Positions 53,640-64,000 of a DNA stretch of 64,000 nt are shown in pieces. Where the stretch lies: assembly GCA_018223185.1 (NCBI GenBank), contig JAAEYW010000022.1, positions 1 to 64,000 of the forward strand, in the 5' to 3' direction. The translations under genes and the position numbers were made by a program. How positions within the stretch are numbered: the first letter of the stretch is position 1; each line of letters starts with the position of its first letter. This DNA comes from Oceanospirillales bacterium (GTDB taxonomy: Bacteria > Pseudomonadota > Gammaproteobacteria > Pseudomonadales > Balneatricaceae). Below the pieces are notes generated by a model, which saw only the letters and a program-made list of their open reading frames with translations, made no database searches and was not told the origin of the DNA.

Positions 53640-54380
53640 ATGAATAATGAACTGTTTGAACTGCTTGGCCTGAGTACACGCGAAATCACTCTTTACCGGG
53701 CACTGCTCTCTCTGGGACCCAGTGCAATCCGGACTGTTGCCGAAAAGGCAGCTATCAACCGGGGGACGACCTATGACTGCCTGAAAGAGATGCAACAGAA
53801 AGGGATCGTCACCTATCTGCCGAAGGGAAAACGCCGACTGTTTTCTGCCCGTGAGCCTGAAATACTGCTGCAGCTGGCTGAGGAAAAGCGTCTCTCACTT
53901 AATTCCGCAATTGATCAGCTGAAAACCCGTGTGGTGCCTGAACTGCATCACTTGATGCCCGACTTTAATACCGCTAACGTCAGCTACTATGAAGGAGACA
54001 GCGGTATCGAACAGGTTCTCAGGGATATACTCAATACCGTCGAAGCCCAACAACCTAAAAGCTATTCCGTGTTCTCTTCAAAACCGATACGACAACACCT
54101 TTACCGCCCGTTTCCTAACTTTACTGCCCAGCGGATTTTGAAGGGTATCGAAGTGAAAGTCATCGCCATCGGTGACGGCGGTGAAGATGCTGAACTCAGC
54201 GCCCGTAAGTGGATTAAAACTGAAGGCCGGGTTGATGCTGCCTATATCGCCGTTTATCCACCCAAATGTGCGATTATCTCTCTGGCATCGGCCAACTACC
54301 CAACGGCCGTAGTGATTGAATCGAAAGAGGTGGCGGCCGCCCAGAAGATTATTTTTGATACGCTATGGGGGCTGCTGTAG
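53640..54380 (+). CDS. TrmB-family transcriptional regulator
   Basis: A 246-aa protein. The N-terminal winged helix (about residues 1-75) has LGLSTREITLYRALLSLGPS and AAINRGTTYDCLKEMQQKGI, the TrmB signature. A short coiled helix follows, then an effector domain (about 110-246: YYEGDSGIEQVLRDIL and on). TrmB proteins usually sense sugars. It is divergent from glmU, with 137 bp between, the typical layout for a regulator of glmU-glmS; this is inference. I chose the ATG at 53640 over a TTG 9 bases earlier. It is alone on the plus strand. Confidence 0.85.
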   Translation: MNNELFELLGLSTREITLYRALLSLGPSAIRTVAEKAAINRGTTYDCLKEMQQKGIVTYLPKGKRRLFSAREPEILLQLAEEKRLSLNSAIDQLKTRVVPELHHLMPDFNTANVSYYEGDSGIEQVLRDILNTVEAQQPKSYSVFSSKPIRQHLYRPFPNFTAQRILKGIEVKVIAIGDGGEDAELSARKWIKTEGRVDAAYIAVYPPKCAIISLASANYPTAVVIESKEVAAAQKIIFDTLWGLL

Positions 54381-54410
54381 TTTCAGAACACACAATCGTT
54401 GCTGCAAGCA

Positions 54411-54446
54411 GCACCTGCAATAAATATCCAGGTATTATGCAGGTGC
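54411..54446. other. Hairpin between convergent TrmB and DUF799 genes
   Basis: GCACCTGCA (54411-54419) pairs with TGCAGGTGC (54438-54446). The stem can extend through TAA/TTA with one bulge. There is no T run, so it is a weak terminator candidate or an RNA-end structure for the two converging transcripts. Confidence 0.5.
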
Positions 54447-54476
54447 GTGTTCCGCTTGAGATAAGATACTTTACAG

Positions 54477-55112
54477 CTACTGAGCCCGGTAGGGGCCATT
54501 GAGCAGCCCCCGACCCTGGTTGTTAATTGCGATATTATTGGCCACCCGGGCTACATTCGGGGTTGGGTCTATGATAGTACCAACAACCTGGTCTACCACT
54601 GCCTGAACCAGCATGCCAACCAGACCTCCACCATTGTCCCCAGAGCCCTGAGCGTAGGAAACCCTCGTATCCCATAAGATGACACCTGTTTTCGCATCCA
54701 CAAGCTTCATATCCGCTTTAACCACTGTGGTTGATGAAAGGATCTCATACCTCTGTCCCCAGTCCTCAATTACAACGTAGAGAATTGCATCCGGGTTAAG
54801 GTGCTCGGCGAACTTTTCCAGCGGGACGTCATGCATATCAGCCGGTGATTGCAATCCATTTTCCTGTAGAAACTGATTGATCACGGCAACCGGAAATACG
54901 TAGTAGCCTTTTTCAGCCAGGGGTTTTGATAACGTTGAGAGGTAGATATTGGAAGCATTAATCTCAACGGAATTATTCATCGGTGGAATCACCAGAATAG
55001 AACGGGGCTTACTGGCTTCAAGAGCGGAATAATCATAACGTTCCTGGGTTGCACAACCACTACTGAGCAGTACCAGCAGCATTAAAGATCCATACACGAT
55101 AGAACGTACCAT
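54477..55112 (-). CDS. DUF799 (GNA1162-like) lipoprotein
   Basis: A lipoprotein (211 aa) with signal and lipobox LSSGC, Cys at about residue 20. The mature part has PRSILVIPPMNNSVEINASN, DAILYVVIEDWGQRY and LVDAKTGVILWDTR, the pattern of the DUF799 family that includes Neisseria GNA1162. It is the last of three coupled lipoprotein genes and overlaps DUF4810 by one base (TAATG). The complex probably sits at the outer membrane; its cargo is unknown. Confidence 0.88.
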   Translation of the reverse strand: MVRSIVYGSLMLLVLLSSGCATQERYDYSALEASKPRSILVIPPMNNSVEINASNIYLSTLSKPLAEKGYYVFPVAVINQFLQENGLQSPADMHDVPLEKFAEHLNPDAILYVVIEDWGQRYEILSSTTVVKADMKLVDAKTGVILWDTRVSYAQGSGDNGGGLVGMLVQAVVDQVVGTIIDPTPNVARVANNIAINNQGRGLLNGPYRAQ

Positions 55113-55474
55113 TACTGATTAACTCCCTGTTTATGATTCTTCAGTAGTGTATCAACCAGAGTGGTTGCCTCAGGATAGATTGCTTTCTCTTTCAATAACG
55201 CTTCCTGAGCCAGTCCGGCTTTACCTTCTGCGGCATACATCATTCCCAGATGGGCATATAAGCCCGGAGGTACTTTTTTACCCAGTCCATCTGACTTCTG
55301 AATATCCTCCTCCAGTCTGGCGATCTGCAACGCTGCCGGGGCATTTCCGGGTTCGACATACATTTCGTAAATCATCGCTTCGTATGATCCCCAGTAATAG
55401 AGACTGGTATCCTGGGTGGCACAGCCACCCAGAAAAACACTGAAGCAAACTGACAATGCGGCAAATATTTTCAC
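55112..55474 (-). CDS. DUF4810 lipoprotein
   Basis: A small lipoprotein (120 aa) with signal and lipobox LGGC, Cys at about residue 18. The mature chain starts ATQDTSLYYWGSYEAMIYEMY and continues with TPR-like helices (VPPGLYAHLGMMYAAEGKAGLAQEAL in parts). It lies between the CsgG-like gene (11 bp upstream) and DUF799, an arrangement also seen in Neisseria and Vibrio. Confidence 0.87.
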   Translation of the reverse strand: MKIFAALSVCFSVFLGGCATQDTSLYYWGSYEAMIYEMYVEPGNAPAALQIARLEEDIQKSDGLGKKVPPGLYAHLGMMYAAEGKAGLAQEALLKEKAIYPEATTLVDTLLKNHKQGVNQ

Positions 55475-55485
55475 TCAACAACTCC

Positions 55486-56172
55486 TTATTGTTCAATCTT
55501 CCAGATACCGTTCTGCATATCAGTGATCAGATTATTCACCGCTTCCATAATGGCAAAATTCAGTACTTTGCTATTGAGGGTTGCGTCATAACCCGCAGCG
55601 CCGCCAAAACCCACAATCTCACGATTTGACAGCTCATACTCACCCGCGCCCTGTGTTGAATAAACAATCTGTGAGGTGACAACGTCTACAATATTCAGTG
55701 AAACTTTAGCGTAAGCGGTCTGGGTTTTACCTTTACCAAGAATCCCAAACAGTTGCTTATCACCGGTGACTTTACGGCCAAACTCAGTGACATCACCGGT
55801 AACAACATAGCGGGCGCCCTGAATCTGTTGTTTCACGCCACTCAGACCAGCCTCTTGCTTAAGATCAGCCATACTCTGACGATCGACAACATTAAACCGG
55901 TTGGTTTGTTGCAGATGTGTTTTAAGGATGGTTTGTGCCTGGTTTCCCAACCGGTTGTTATCGGAGGAGAACATCCCCTGCAAGTAGTTAGAGCGATTAT
56001 CAAAATTACCCACAACCAGAGCAGTACGGGGGCCCTGATAACTGACACGATAGGTTTCAACTTTCTGAGGCTCAATTCCGCGATGACTTTCTGTCGCGCA
56101 ACCACTAACAATCAAAGCGGTGCAGAATACTACAGCTGATTTTGTAGCCAATCCTTTATCTTTGAATACCAT
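55486..56172 (-). CDS. CsgG/HfaB-family lipoprotein
   Basis: A 228-aa protein with signal and lipobox VSGC, Cys near residue 25. The CsgG-like body has TALVVGNFDNRSNYLQGMFS, LGNQAQTILKTHLQQTNRF, ARYVVTGDVTEF, KVSLNIVDVVTSQIVYSTQG and a C-terminal helix. CsgG forms an outer-membrane export pore for curli; this shorter relative accompanies DUF4810 and DUF799, and no curli subunit genes are present, so its export role is not shown. I chose the ATG at 56172, 9 bases after AGG, over one 9 bases upstream. Confidence 0.88.
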   Translation of the reverse strand: MVFKDKGLATKSAVVFCTALIVSGCATESHRGIEPQKVETYRVSYQGPRTALVVGNFDNRSNYLQGMFSSDNNRLGNQAQTILKTHLQQTNRFNVVDRQSMADLKQEAGLSGVKQQIQGARYVVTGDVTEFGRKVTGDKQLFGILGKGKTQTAYAKVSLNIVDVVTSQIVYSTQGAGEYELSNREIVGFGGAAGYDATLNSKVLNFAIMEAVNNLITDMQNGIWKIEQ

Positions 56173-56233
56173 ACAACACATCCTTTTTGTAATTTATCTG
56201 AAGAAAATCGGTGCATTGTCCTTCAGATCTATA

Positions 56234-56263
56234 TTAATACTGAGGTTAATTGTGCTATCTCAA
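56234..56263 (-). promoter_or_regulatory. Predicted promoter of the lipoprotein cassette
   Basis: On the minus strand TTGAGA (56258-56263) and TATTAA (56234-56239) are 18 bp apart, a reasonable sigma-70 pair. It is just after the ATP synthase operon terminator and 62 bp before the CsgG-like start. Confidence 0.5.
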
Positions 56264-56266
56264 AGC

Positions 56267-56296
56267 AAAAAAAAACAGCCCGGAGGCTGTTTTTTA
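56267..56296. terminator. Terminator of the ATP synthase operon
   Basis: A stem AAAAAACAGCC/GGCTGTTTTTT with a CGGA loop, about 30 bp past the atpC stop. T runs on both strands. It separates the atp operon from the lipoprotein cassette, which is read in the same direction. Confidence 0.93.
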
Positions 56297-56323
56297 TTCG
56301 AGTAGCAGTTCGGTAAGAGTGGA

Positions 56324-56749
56324 TTATTTACCCATCTTCTTACGAATCTGCTGAATAGTACGCAGTTGTGCTGCAGCTTCGGCGAGTTGAGCAGTCGCAC
56401 GGGAATAATCCAGTTCGCTGCTCTTATCAGCCATCACATGTTCAGCATGTCTCTTCGCTTCTTCAGCAGCCGCTTCGTTGATATCACCCGCACGCAGTGC
56501 AACGTCCGCAAGGACAGAGACTTTGTGTGGCTGAACTTCAATGAAGCCACCGGAAACGTAAAAGACCTCCTGCTCACCACCCTGTTTCTTTAGCTCTACA
56601 GGACCTGGTTTCAGTTCCGACAGAAGCGGAGCGTGACCCGGGTAGATACCCAGATCACCCAGGCTACCTGTCACTGAAACGAACTCGATAAGACCAGAGA
56701 AGATCTCTTCTTCAGCACTTACGATGTCACAATGAACAGTCATAGCCAT
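56324..56749 (-). CDS. atpC: ATP synthase F1 epsilon subunit
   Basis: Epsilon (141 aa) belongs to the central stalk and can inhibit ATP hydrolysis. The N-terminal beta-sandwich has [13 protein letters not shown] and [17 protein letters not shown]. The C-terminal helical hairpin (about residues 90-135, Ala/Glu-rich) is complete, so the inhibitory form is possible. Last gene of atpIBEFHAGDC, followed by a strong terminator. Confidence 0.97.
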   Translation of the reverse strand: MAMTVHCDIVSAEEEIFSGLIEFVSVTGSLGDLGIYPGHAPLLSELKPGPVELKKQGGEQEVFYVSGGFIEVQPHKVSVLADVALRAGDINEAAAEEAKRHAEHVMADKSSELDYSRATAQLAEAAAQLRTIQQIRKKMGK

Positions 56750-56784
56750 GTTGTTATCCTTTTTAAAAGGTTAACTAAGCGCAA

Positions 56785-58173
<1,389 letters not shown>

Positions 58174-58198
58174 TTAACATTTAAACCTGTTAACTGCC

Positions 58199-59062
58199 TT
58201 ATACAGCAGCAGCACCACTCACGATCTCAGAGATTTCCTGAGTAATCGCAGCTTGACGAGCCTTGTTGTAAACCATTTGAAGCTCATCGATTAGGTCACC
58301 AGCGTTGTCAGTTGCGTTCTTCATCGCCAGCATTCGTGCTGCCTGTTCACAGGCATTGTTCTCAACCACGGCCTGATAGACCAGGGACTCAATGTAACGA
58401 ACCAGTAAGCCGTTCAACAGCTCTTTTGCATCGGGTTCGTAGATATAATCCCAGTGATGGTTAAGACGGTCATCATCGTCTTCTGCTTTCAGCGGAAGAA
58501 TCTGCTCTACCTGTGGCTGCTGAGTCATGGTATTAACGAATTCGTTAGACACCACATACAGCATATCCAGCCTGCCTTCATCGTAAGCATCCAGCATCAC
58601 TTTAACGGTACCAATCAGCTCAGCTGCTTCAGGCTTATCACCCAGACCAGATTTTGCTGCGGTTACATTACCGCCAAATGTTTTAAAGAAGCTTACAGAC
58701 TTAGAACCCAATGCACAGATATCCATCTCGATATTCTGTTTATTGAACTCATTCATCTTGGCAATAGCTGCCTTGAACGCGTTAATGTTCAAGCCACCGC
58801 AGAGACCACGGTCAGTTGCTACAACAATGAAACCGACACGCTTTACTTCGCGCTGTTGCAGATACAGATGCTTATATTCAGGATTGGATTTCGCCAGGTG
58901 CTGAATCACGCCACGGATATTCCGGGCGTAAGGACGGCTTTCCTGCATGCGATCCTGAGCTTTACGCATTTTAGATGCAGCCACCATTTCCATAGCGCTG
59001 GTAATCTTACGTGTGCCCTGAATACTGGCTATCTGCGTCTTTATCTCTTTTCCGGCTGCCAT
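58199..59062 (-). CDS. atpG: ATP synthase F1 gamma subunit
   Basis: Gamma (287 aa) is the rotating coiled-coil shaft in the F1 centre. The N-terminal helix [29 protein letters not shown] (in parts) and the C-terminal helix [19 protein letters not shown] with [19 protein letters not shown] are conserved. The central Rossmann-like part has [10 protein letters not shown]. Length equals E. coli gamma. Confidence 0.98.
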   Translation of the reverse strand: MAAGKEIKTQIASIQGTRKITSAMEMVAASKMRKAQDRMQESRPYARNIRGVIQHLAKSNPEYKHLYLQQREVKRVGFIVVATDRGLCGGLNINAFKAAIAKMNEFNKQNIEMDICALGSKSVSFFKTFGGNVTAAKSGLGDKPEAAELIGTVKVMLDAYDEGRLDMLYVVSNEFVNTMTQQPQVEQILPLKAEDDDDRLNHHWDYIYEPDAKELLNGLLVRYIESLVYQAVVENNACEQAARMLAMKNATDNAGDLIDELQMVYNKARQAAITQEISEIVSGAAAV

Positions 59063-59136
59063 AGTTCCACCTATTAAACCTTTACTTAGTTCAGGTCTGC
59101 ATAATTACTCATACAGACCCCCACTCAAATGAGCTG

Positions 59137-60681
59137 TTACCAAGTTTGGGTAGATTTGAACTTTTCGATACCAGCCTTGAACTGAGACGCGATCTCGTCA
59201 TTATAATCGCCGCTATCATTGATCTTACCCATTACATCAGCATACTCGCTGTTGAAGTAAGAGATCAGCGCCGCTTCAAAATCAAGGATCTTGTTCAGGT
59301 CGATATCGTTCAGGAAGCCTTCGTTCGCAGCGTACAGACTCAGACCCATATCTGCTACAGACATCGGGGAGTACTGCTTCTGCTTCATCAGCTCGGTTAC
59401 GCGCTGACCATGCTCAAGCTGAGCACGGGTCGCATCGTCCAGATCAGATGCAAACTGAGCGAATGCCGCCAGTTCACGGTACTGAGCCAGAGCCAGACGT
59501 ACACCACCACCCAGTTTCTTGATGATCTTAGTCTGAGCTGCACCACCTACACGGGATACAGACAGACCAGCGTTGATCGCCGGACGAATACCTGAGTTAA
59601 ACAGGTCCGCTTCCAGGAAGATCTGACCATCGGTGATGGAGATAACGTTGGTTGGTACGAATGCAGATACGTCACCACCCTGTGTTTCGATTACTGGCAG
59701 TGCAGTCAGGGAACCAGTTTTGCCCTTAACTTCGCCGTTAGTAAACTTCTCAACATAGGTTGGGTTAACGCGTGCAGCACGTTCCAGCAAACGCGAGTGA
59801 AGATAGAATACGTCACCTGGGTATGCTTCACGACCCGGTGGGCGGCGTAGCAACAGGGAGATCTGACGGTAAGCCCAGGCTTGTTTAGTCAGGTCATCGT
59901 ATACGATCAGAGCGTCTTCACCGCGGTCACGGTAGTATTCACCCATAGAACAACCAGCGTATGGCGCCAGGAACTGCATCGCTGCAGGATCAGATGCACC
60001 GGCTGCTACTACGATGGTATGTTCCATCGCGCCGTGCTCTTCCAGCTTACGTACAACGTTAGCAATAGTGGACTGCTTCTGTCCGATCGCTACGTAGATA
60101 CATTTAACGCCGGTACCTTTCTGGTTGATGATAGCGTCAATTGCGATCGCAGATTTACCAATCTGGCGGTCACCGATAATCAGCTCGCGCTGACCACGGC
60201 CAACTGGCACCATGGCATCAATGGATTTCAGACCTGTCTGTACAGGCTGATCAACTGATTGACGCTCGATTACACCAGGTGCAACCTTTTCAACAGGGTC
60301 AGTCAGTTTAGTTTCAATAGGGCCTTTACCGTCGATCGGGTTACCCAGGGCGTCTACTACACGACCCTGCAGTTCCGGACCAACAGGTACTTCCAGAATT
60401 CGGCCAGTACAACGCGCGGTCATACCTTCTACCAGACCCTGATAGTCACCCAGTACTACAGCACCTACAGAGTCACGCTCAAGGTTGAGCGCCATACCGT
60501 AGATACCGCCAGGGAATTCAATCATTTCCCCGTACATTACGTCAGCCAGGCCGTGAATCAGGATGATACCGTCAGAAACGCTGACGATAGTACCTTCATT
60601 ACGGGCTTCAGAAGAGACATCAAGTTTCTCGATGCGGCTCTTAAGAATCTCGCTGATCTCAGATGGATTCAGTTGCTGCAT
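59137..60681 (-). CDS. atpA: ATP synthase F1 alpha subunit
   Basis: Alpha (514 aa) is the non-catalytic nucleotide-binding subunit. It has Walker [10 protein letters not shown] (about residues 170-178), [15 protein letters not shown], the [20 protein letters not shown] line and the arginine-finger region [17 protein letters not shown]. Length is one residue more than the E. coli protein. It starts 15 bp after atpH. Confidence 0.99.
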   Translation of the reverse strand: MQQLNPSEISEILKSRIEKLDVSSEARNEGTIVSVSDGIILIHGLADVMYGEMIEFPGGIYGMALNLERDSVGAVVLGDYQGLVEGMTARCTGRILEVPVGPELQGRVVDALGNPIDGKGPIETKLTDPVEKVAPGVIERQSVDQPVQTGLKSIDAMVPVGRGQRELIIGDRQIGKSAIAIDAIINQKGTGVKCIYVAIGQKQSTIANVVRKLEEHGAMEHTIVVAAGASDPAAMQFLAPYAGCSMGEYYRDRGEDALIVYDDLTKQAWAYRQISLLLRRPPGREAYPGDVFYLHSRLLERAARVNPTYVEKFTNGEVKGKTGSLTALPVIETQGGDVSAFVPTNVISITDGQIFLEADLFNSGIRPAINAGLSVSRVGGAAQTKIIKKLGGGVRLALAQYRELAAFAQFASDLDDATRAQLEHGQRVTELMKQKQYSPMSVADMGLSLYAANEGFLNDIDLNKILDFEAALISYFNSEYADVMGKINDSGDYNDEIASQFKAGIEKFKSTQTW

Positions 60682-60696
60682 GTTTAATCCTCACAC

Positions 60697-61233
60697 TCAG
60701 GAGTTCATTGCTTCGGCTAGCTTAGCCAGTCGAGCACGAATAGAGCCGTCGATAACCATATCGTCGGTTCGAACGATCACACCACCAATAATGGACTTAT
60801 CCACTTCGGTAGTCAGACTCACTTCGCGGCCCAGCTTGGAGCTCAGTGCCTGAGTTAATTTTTGTTGCTGCTGCTCGCCCAGATCAAAGGCAGTTGTCAC
60901 ACTTACCTCAACAGAATGCTGCTGATTGGCTTTCAACTGTTCAAACTGCGCAGAGATCTCTGGTAACAAAGCCAGACGCTGATTTTCTGCCAGCAAAGAG
61001 ATAAAGTTCTTTGCTGACGGATCCATCTGCTCTTCGCAGACAGAGATCATTGCCTCAGCTTTCTGCTCGCTGGTCAGTCCGGGGTTACCCAGAACCAGTT
61101 TCATCGTCTCATGCTGTGATACTGCAGTTGCAGTTGTCAGCATTTCAGACCACTGGTCCAGGCTACCCGTTTCCACAGCGTGCTCGAAAGCGGCTTTGGT
61201 ATAAGGCCGAGCGACTGTATTGAGTTCAGCCAT
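60697..61233 (-). CDS. atpH: ATP synthase F1 delta subunit
   Basis: Delta (178 aa) tethers the peripheral stalk to the top of F1. The conserved start is TVARPYTKAAFEHAVETGSL, and the C-terminal motif is VDKSIIGGVIVRTDDMVIDGSIRARL (in parts). It lies 12 bp after atpF. Confidence 0.97.
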   Translation of the reverse strand: MAELNTVARPYTKAAFEHAVETGSLDQWSEMLTTATAVSQHETMKLVLGNPGLTSEQKAEAMISVCEEQMDPSAKNFISLLAENQRLALLPEISAQFEQLKANQQHSVEVSVTTAFDLGEQQQQKLTQALSSKLGREVSLTTEVDKSIIGGVIVRTDDMVIDGSIRARLAKLAEAMNS

Positions 61234-61245
61234 CGTAAACCTCGC

Positions 61246-61716
61246 TTAAAGCTCAGCAGCTAGTTTTTCAACAAGCTGTGCGTGCGCATTAGCGTCAACA
61301 GACGCTTCAAGAATTTTCTCAGCACCGGCTACTACAAGAGCAGCAACTTCAGCACGCAGAATTTCTTTGGCACGATTTGCTTCCTGACCGATTTCAGCCT
61401 GAGCAGCCGTTACAAGGCGTGCAGCCTCTTCACGTGCTTTCTCTTTTGCTTCATCAACGATCTGGTTAGCTCGCTTATTAGCCTGTTCAATGATGGCGGC
61501 TGCTTCTTCCTTGCTCTTACGCATATCAGACATGGCTTTTTCCTGAGCCAGTTCTAAATCACGTTGAGCACGGTCTGCAGCGTCCAGACCTTCTGCAATT
61601 TTCTTCTTTCGTTCTACCAGCGCACCAGTAATTGGTGGCCAGATATATTTCATACAAAATACAACGAAGAAGGTAAATGCAATGATCTGACCAAAGATGG
61701 TTAGATTGATATTCAC
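61246..61716 (-). CDS. atpF: ATP synthase Fo b subunit
   Basis: The b subunit (156 aa) forms the peripheral stalk as a dimer. It has an N-terminal membrane helix (about residues 4-25) with the conserved MKYIWPPI, then a long Ala/Glu/Lys/Arg-rich coiled coil to the end ([20 protein letters not shown]). Only one b gene is present (no b'). Confidence 0.97.
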   Translation of the reverse strand: MNINLTIFGQIIAFTFFVVFCMKYIWPPITGALVERKKKIAEGLDAADRAQRDLELAQEKAMSDMRKSKEEAAAIIEQANKRANQIVDEAKEKAREEAARLVTAAQAEIGQEANRAKEILRAEVAALVVAGAEKILEASVDANAHAQLVEKLAAEL

Positions 61717-61779
61717 GCCATTACCTCTCGCGGTTGTCTTAAAAAGTAGTTACCCATAAAGGGACGTATGTAGCTCTAC

Positions 61780-62034
<255 letters not shown>

Positions 62035-62087
62035 CTAAAGTTTAAGTTTAAAAAGAAATCGTTTAATTATTCAGTTATTACAACTAC

Positions 62088-62945
<858 letters not shown>

Positions 62946-63362
62946 TCAAAGTTTTAAGAAACTGTTATTCAGCTTCAGCTGGGCGATAAAGCCTGTCAGC
63001 TGAAGCCATATATAAGTGCCAAATAAGGAAAATGGATTCAGAGGCTGAATCAGGATAAACACCGCAATGAAGAGTGCGATGGATAAGCCCATTTTCCATA
63101 TTTCACTCGCATACAACTGTCTGATAACAGCTCCGGGAGTACTTTTTGCCTGCTGCACAACCAGTGCACGATAGGCAAACACATAGTTGGGAAGCAGAAA
63201 TATTATCCCGCCACAGAGGGATGACAAGGCTGCAGTCCAGCTATGCAGAAGTAAAATTCCCGCAATTACAACTAAACTAACTATTTGAATCAGGAAGACT
63301 TTCCTAAACTGCTTCAAGGCGATACGAGTATGAACGCCAGGTTTCCGGTGCCCTTTTCTCAT
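62946..63362 (-). CDS. atpI: ATP synthase accessory protein AtpI
   Basis: A small membrane protein (138 aa) with four hydrophobic segments and a basic N-terminus (MRKGHRKPGVHTRIALKQFRK). LCGGIIFLLPNYVFAYRAL is the AtpI/UncI hallmark. It helps assembly of the c ring. It is the first gene of the atp operon, 208 bp after parB. That spacer should hold the operon promoter, though I could not assign hexamers firmly. Confidence 0.93.
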   Translation of the reverse strand: MRKGHRKPGVHTRIALKQFRKVFLIQIVSLVVIAGILLLHSWTAALSSLCGGIIFLLPNYVFAYRALVVQQAKSTPGAVIRQLYASEIWKMGLSIALFIAVFILIQPLNPFSLFGTYIWLQLTGFIAQLKLNNSFLKL

Positions 63363-63570
63363 ACAAATACAGCCTCAGTTTCCCTTCATCTGCGTAAATA
63401 AAACGTAAACACGTCCTTTCACGGCCAGCGCATTATAGGGGCTTAATGCATCAGCTTCAACACGATTCAGGCCGATTTGCACTTTTGTATTAGAGCCACA
63501 GAGTAGAAGAACTAAGTAAATACCCTCATGGCGGTATATGCAGCGATCCCTCGCTGCAAAAAATCCCTTA

Positions 63571-64000
63571 TTATTGTATGGCTTTGAGAATCGCTTCAAA
63601 TTTTTCGCGGTTTTCGTAAGCGATAGTGATTTTCCCCTTTCCGGACGCATTTTCGCTGATTGAAACCTTGCTGTTCAGACGACTGGAAAGTGAATCGGAC
63701 AGGTCCTTAAGCAGTGGATCAGACTTTTTAGGCGCCTGTGCTGGCTGGTCTTTCTTCTGCTGCAGCTTGCGAACCAGGTCTTCTGTTTGCCGCACAGACA
63801 TATTTTTACCGACCACCTCCTTGGCAGCGGTAACCTGTTCCGGGCCATCCATACCCAGCAGAGCCCGTGCATGACCCATTTCAAGATCACCATATTCAAG
63901 CATCTTCTTCACCTCATCGGTGAGATGCATCAGGCGCAGCAGGTTAGTTACCGACGAGCGGGACTTACCGACCGCATCAGCGACCTCCTGTTGAGTCAGA
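63571..64000 (-). CDS. parB: Chromosome-partitioning protein ParB, 5' end missing
   Basis: The C-terminal 142 residues of ParB run to the window edge. The helix-turn-helix that reads parS is visible as LTQQEVADAVGKSRSSVTNLLRL (in parts). It is followed by LEMGHARALLGMDGPEQV and the C-terminal dimerisation domain ending FEAILKAIQ. The N-terminal CTPase region (GERRxR) is outside the window. Position just before atpI is the usual parA-parB-atp order near the replication origin in Pseudomonas relatives. Confidence 0.96.
   Translation of the reverse strand, partial: LTQQEVADAVGKSRSSVTNLLRLMHLTDEVKKMLEYGDLEMGHARALLGMDGPEQVTAAKEVVGKNMSVRQTEDLVRKLQQKKDQPAQAPKKSDPLLKDLSDSLSSRLNSKVSISENASGKGKITIAYENREKFEAILKAIQ

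Noticed and set aside
58454-59077. A 207-codon plus-strand frame opposite atpG
   Set aside because: Antisense shadow of the gamma subunit gene, with no ribosome site or known family.
63375-63650. A 91-codon minus-strand frame overlapping the parB 3' end
   Set aside because: It overlaps the conserved ParB C-terminal coding sequence in another frame, and its tail in the parB-atpI spacer matches no family.

Overview
The window is a dense stretch of gammaproteobacterial chromosome made almost entirely of core genes, with no transposase, phage, CRISPR, rRNA or tRNA that I could find. Gene content and order point to the Oceanospirillales/Pseudomonadales part of the class, most likely a marine Oceanospirillaceae-type bacterium. 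The signs are ubiB-hisI-hisE-tatABC as one block, dgcP-dsbA-cytochrome c4-engB-polA-DUF2782-thrB in the order known from Pseudomonas, a Chp-type chemosensory cluster, a TakP-like TRAP transporter, and parB-atpIBEFHAGDC-glmU-glmS. The genus is inference; nothing here fixes it.

Layout. 1-7.3 kb (minus strand): Tat export (tatABC), histidine biosynthesis (hisI, hisE), ubiquinone biosynthesis (ubiB), a diguanylate cyclase, dsbA and a dihaem cytochrome c4. 7.5-16.8 kb: engB, a structured intergenic region that may encode a small RNA, polA, DUF2782, thrB, a heptanucleotide tandem repeat, uvrD behind a good LexA box, an SpmA/SpmB-type membrane protein and a YciA-like thioesterase. 17-28.6 kb: a phosphate block, pstS | pstCAB-phoU | ubiC-ubiA | phoB-phoR, with three recognisable Pho boxes (before pstS, pstC and phoB). 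28.7-30.8 kb: cysZ, a small membrane protein and an MDR oxidoreductase.

30.8-39.4 kb (minus strand): a compact Chp/Pil-type chemosensory operon (pilG-, pilH-, pilI-, pilJ- and chpA-like) ending in a secreted protein with two PilJ-type sensor modules. No CheR/PilK or CheB/ChpB gene is present. 39.4-41.3 kb: a 577-bp gap with alternative hairpins, then a cysteine-rich anchored protein, a small membrane protein and a DUF416 (YjaG) protein. 41.5-46.2 kb: TRAP transporter dctQM, convergent with its Tat/lipoprotein-type binding protein dctP, then a HexR-like regulator. 46.3-50 kb: a membrane-anchored glutamate synthase-like flavoprotein and a Cache-domain chemoreceptor. 50.3-56.2 kb: glmS and glmU, a divergent TrmB-family regulator, and a three-lipoprotein cassette (CsgG-like, DUF4810, DUF799). 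56.3-64 kb: the whole F1Fo ATP synthase operon with atpI, and the 3' part of parB.

How the parts connect. TatABC would export the TRAP binding protein, whose signal has a twin arginine and a lipobox. DsbA may oxidise the eight-cysteine protein at 40.0-40.4 kb. The Pho boxes tie phosphate uptake and PhoBR into one regulon. c-di-GMP from the cyclase and the Chp-like cluster may both act on type IV pili or surface behaviour, but no pilus structural gene lies in the window. Most genes are ordinary. The best leads for new biology are the Chp-like operon with its detached sensor protein, the structured engB-polA spacer, the TrmB-glmUS pairing, and several long inverted or tandem repeats in spacers.
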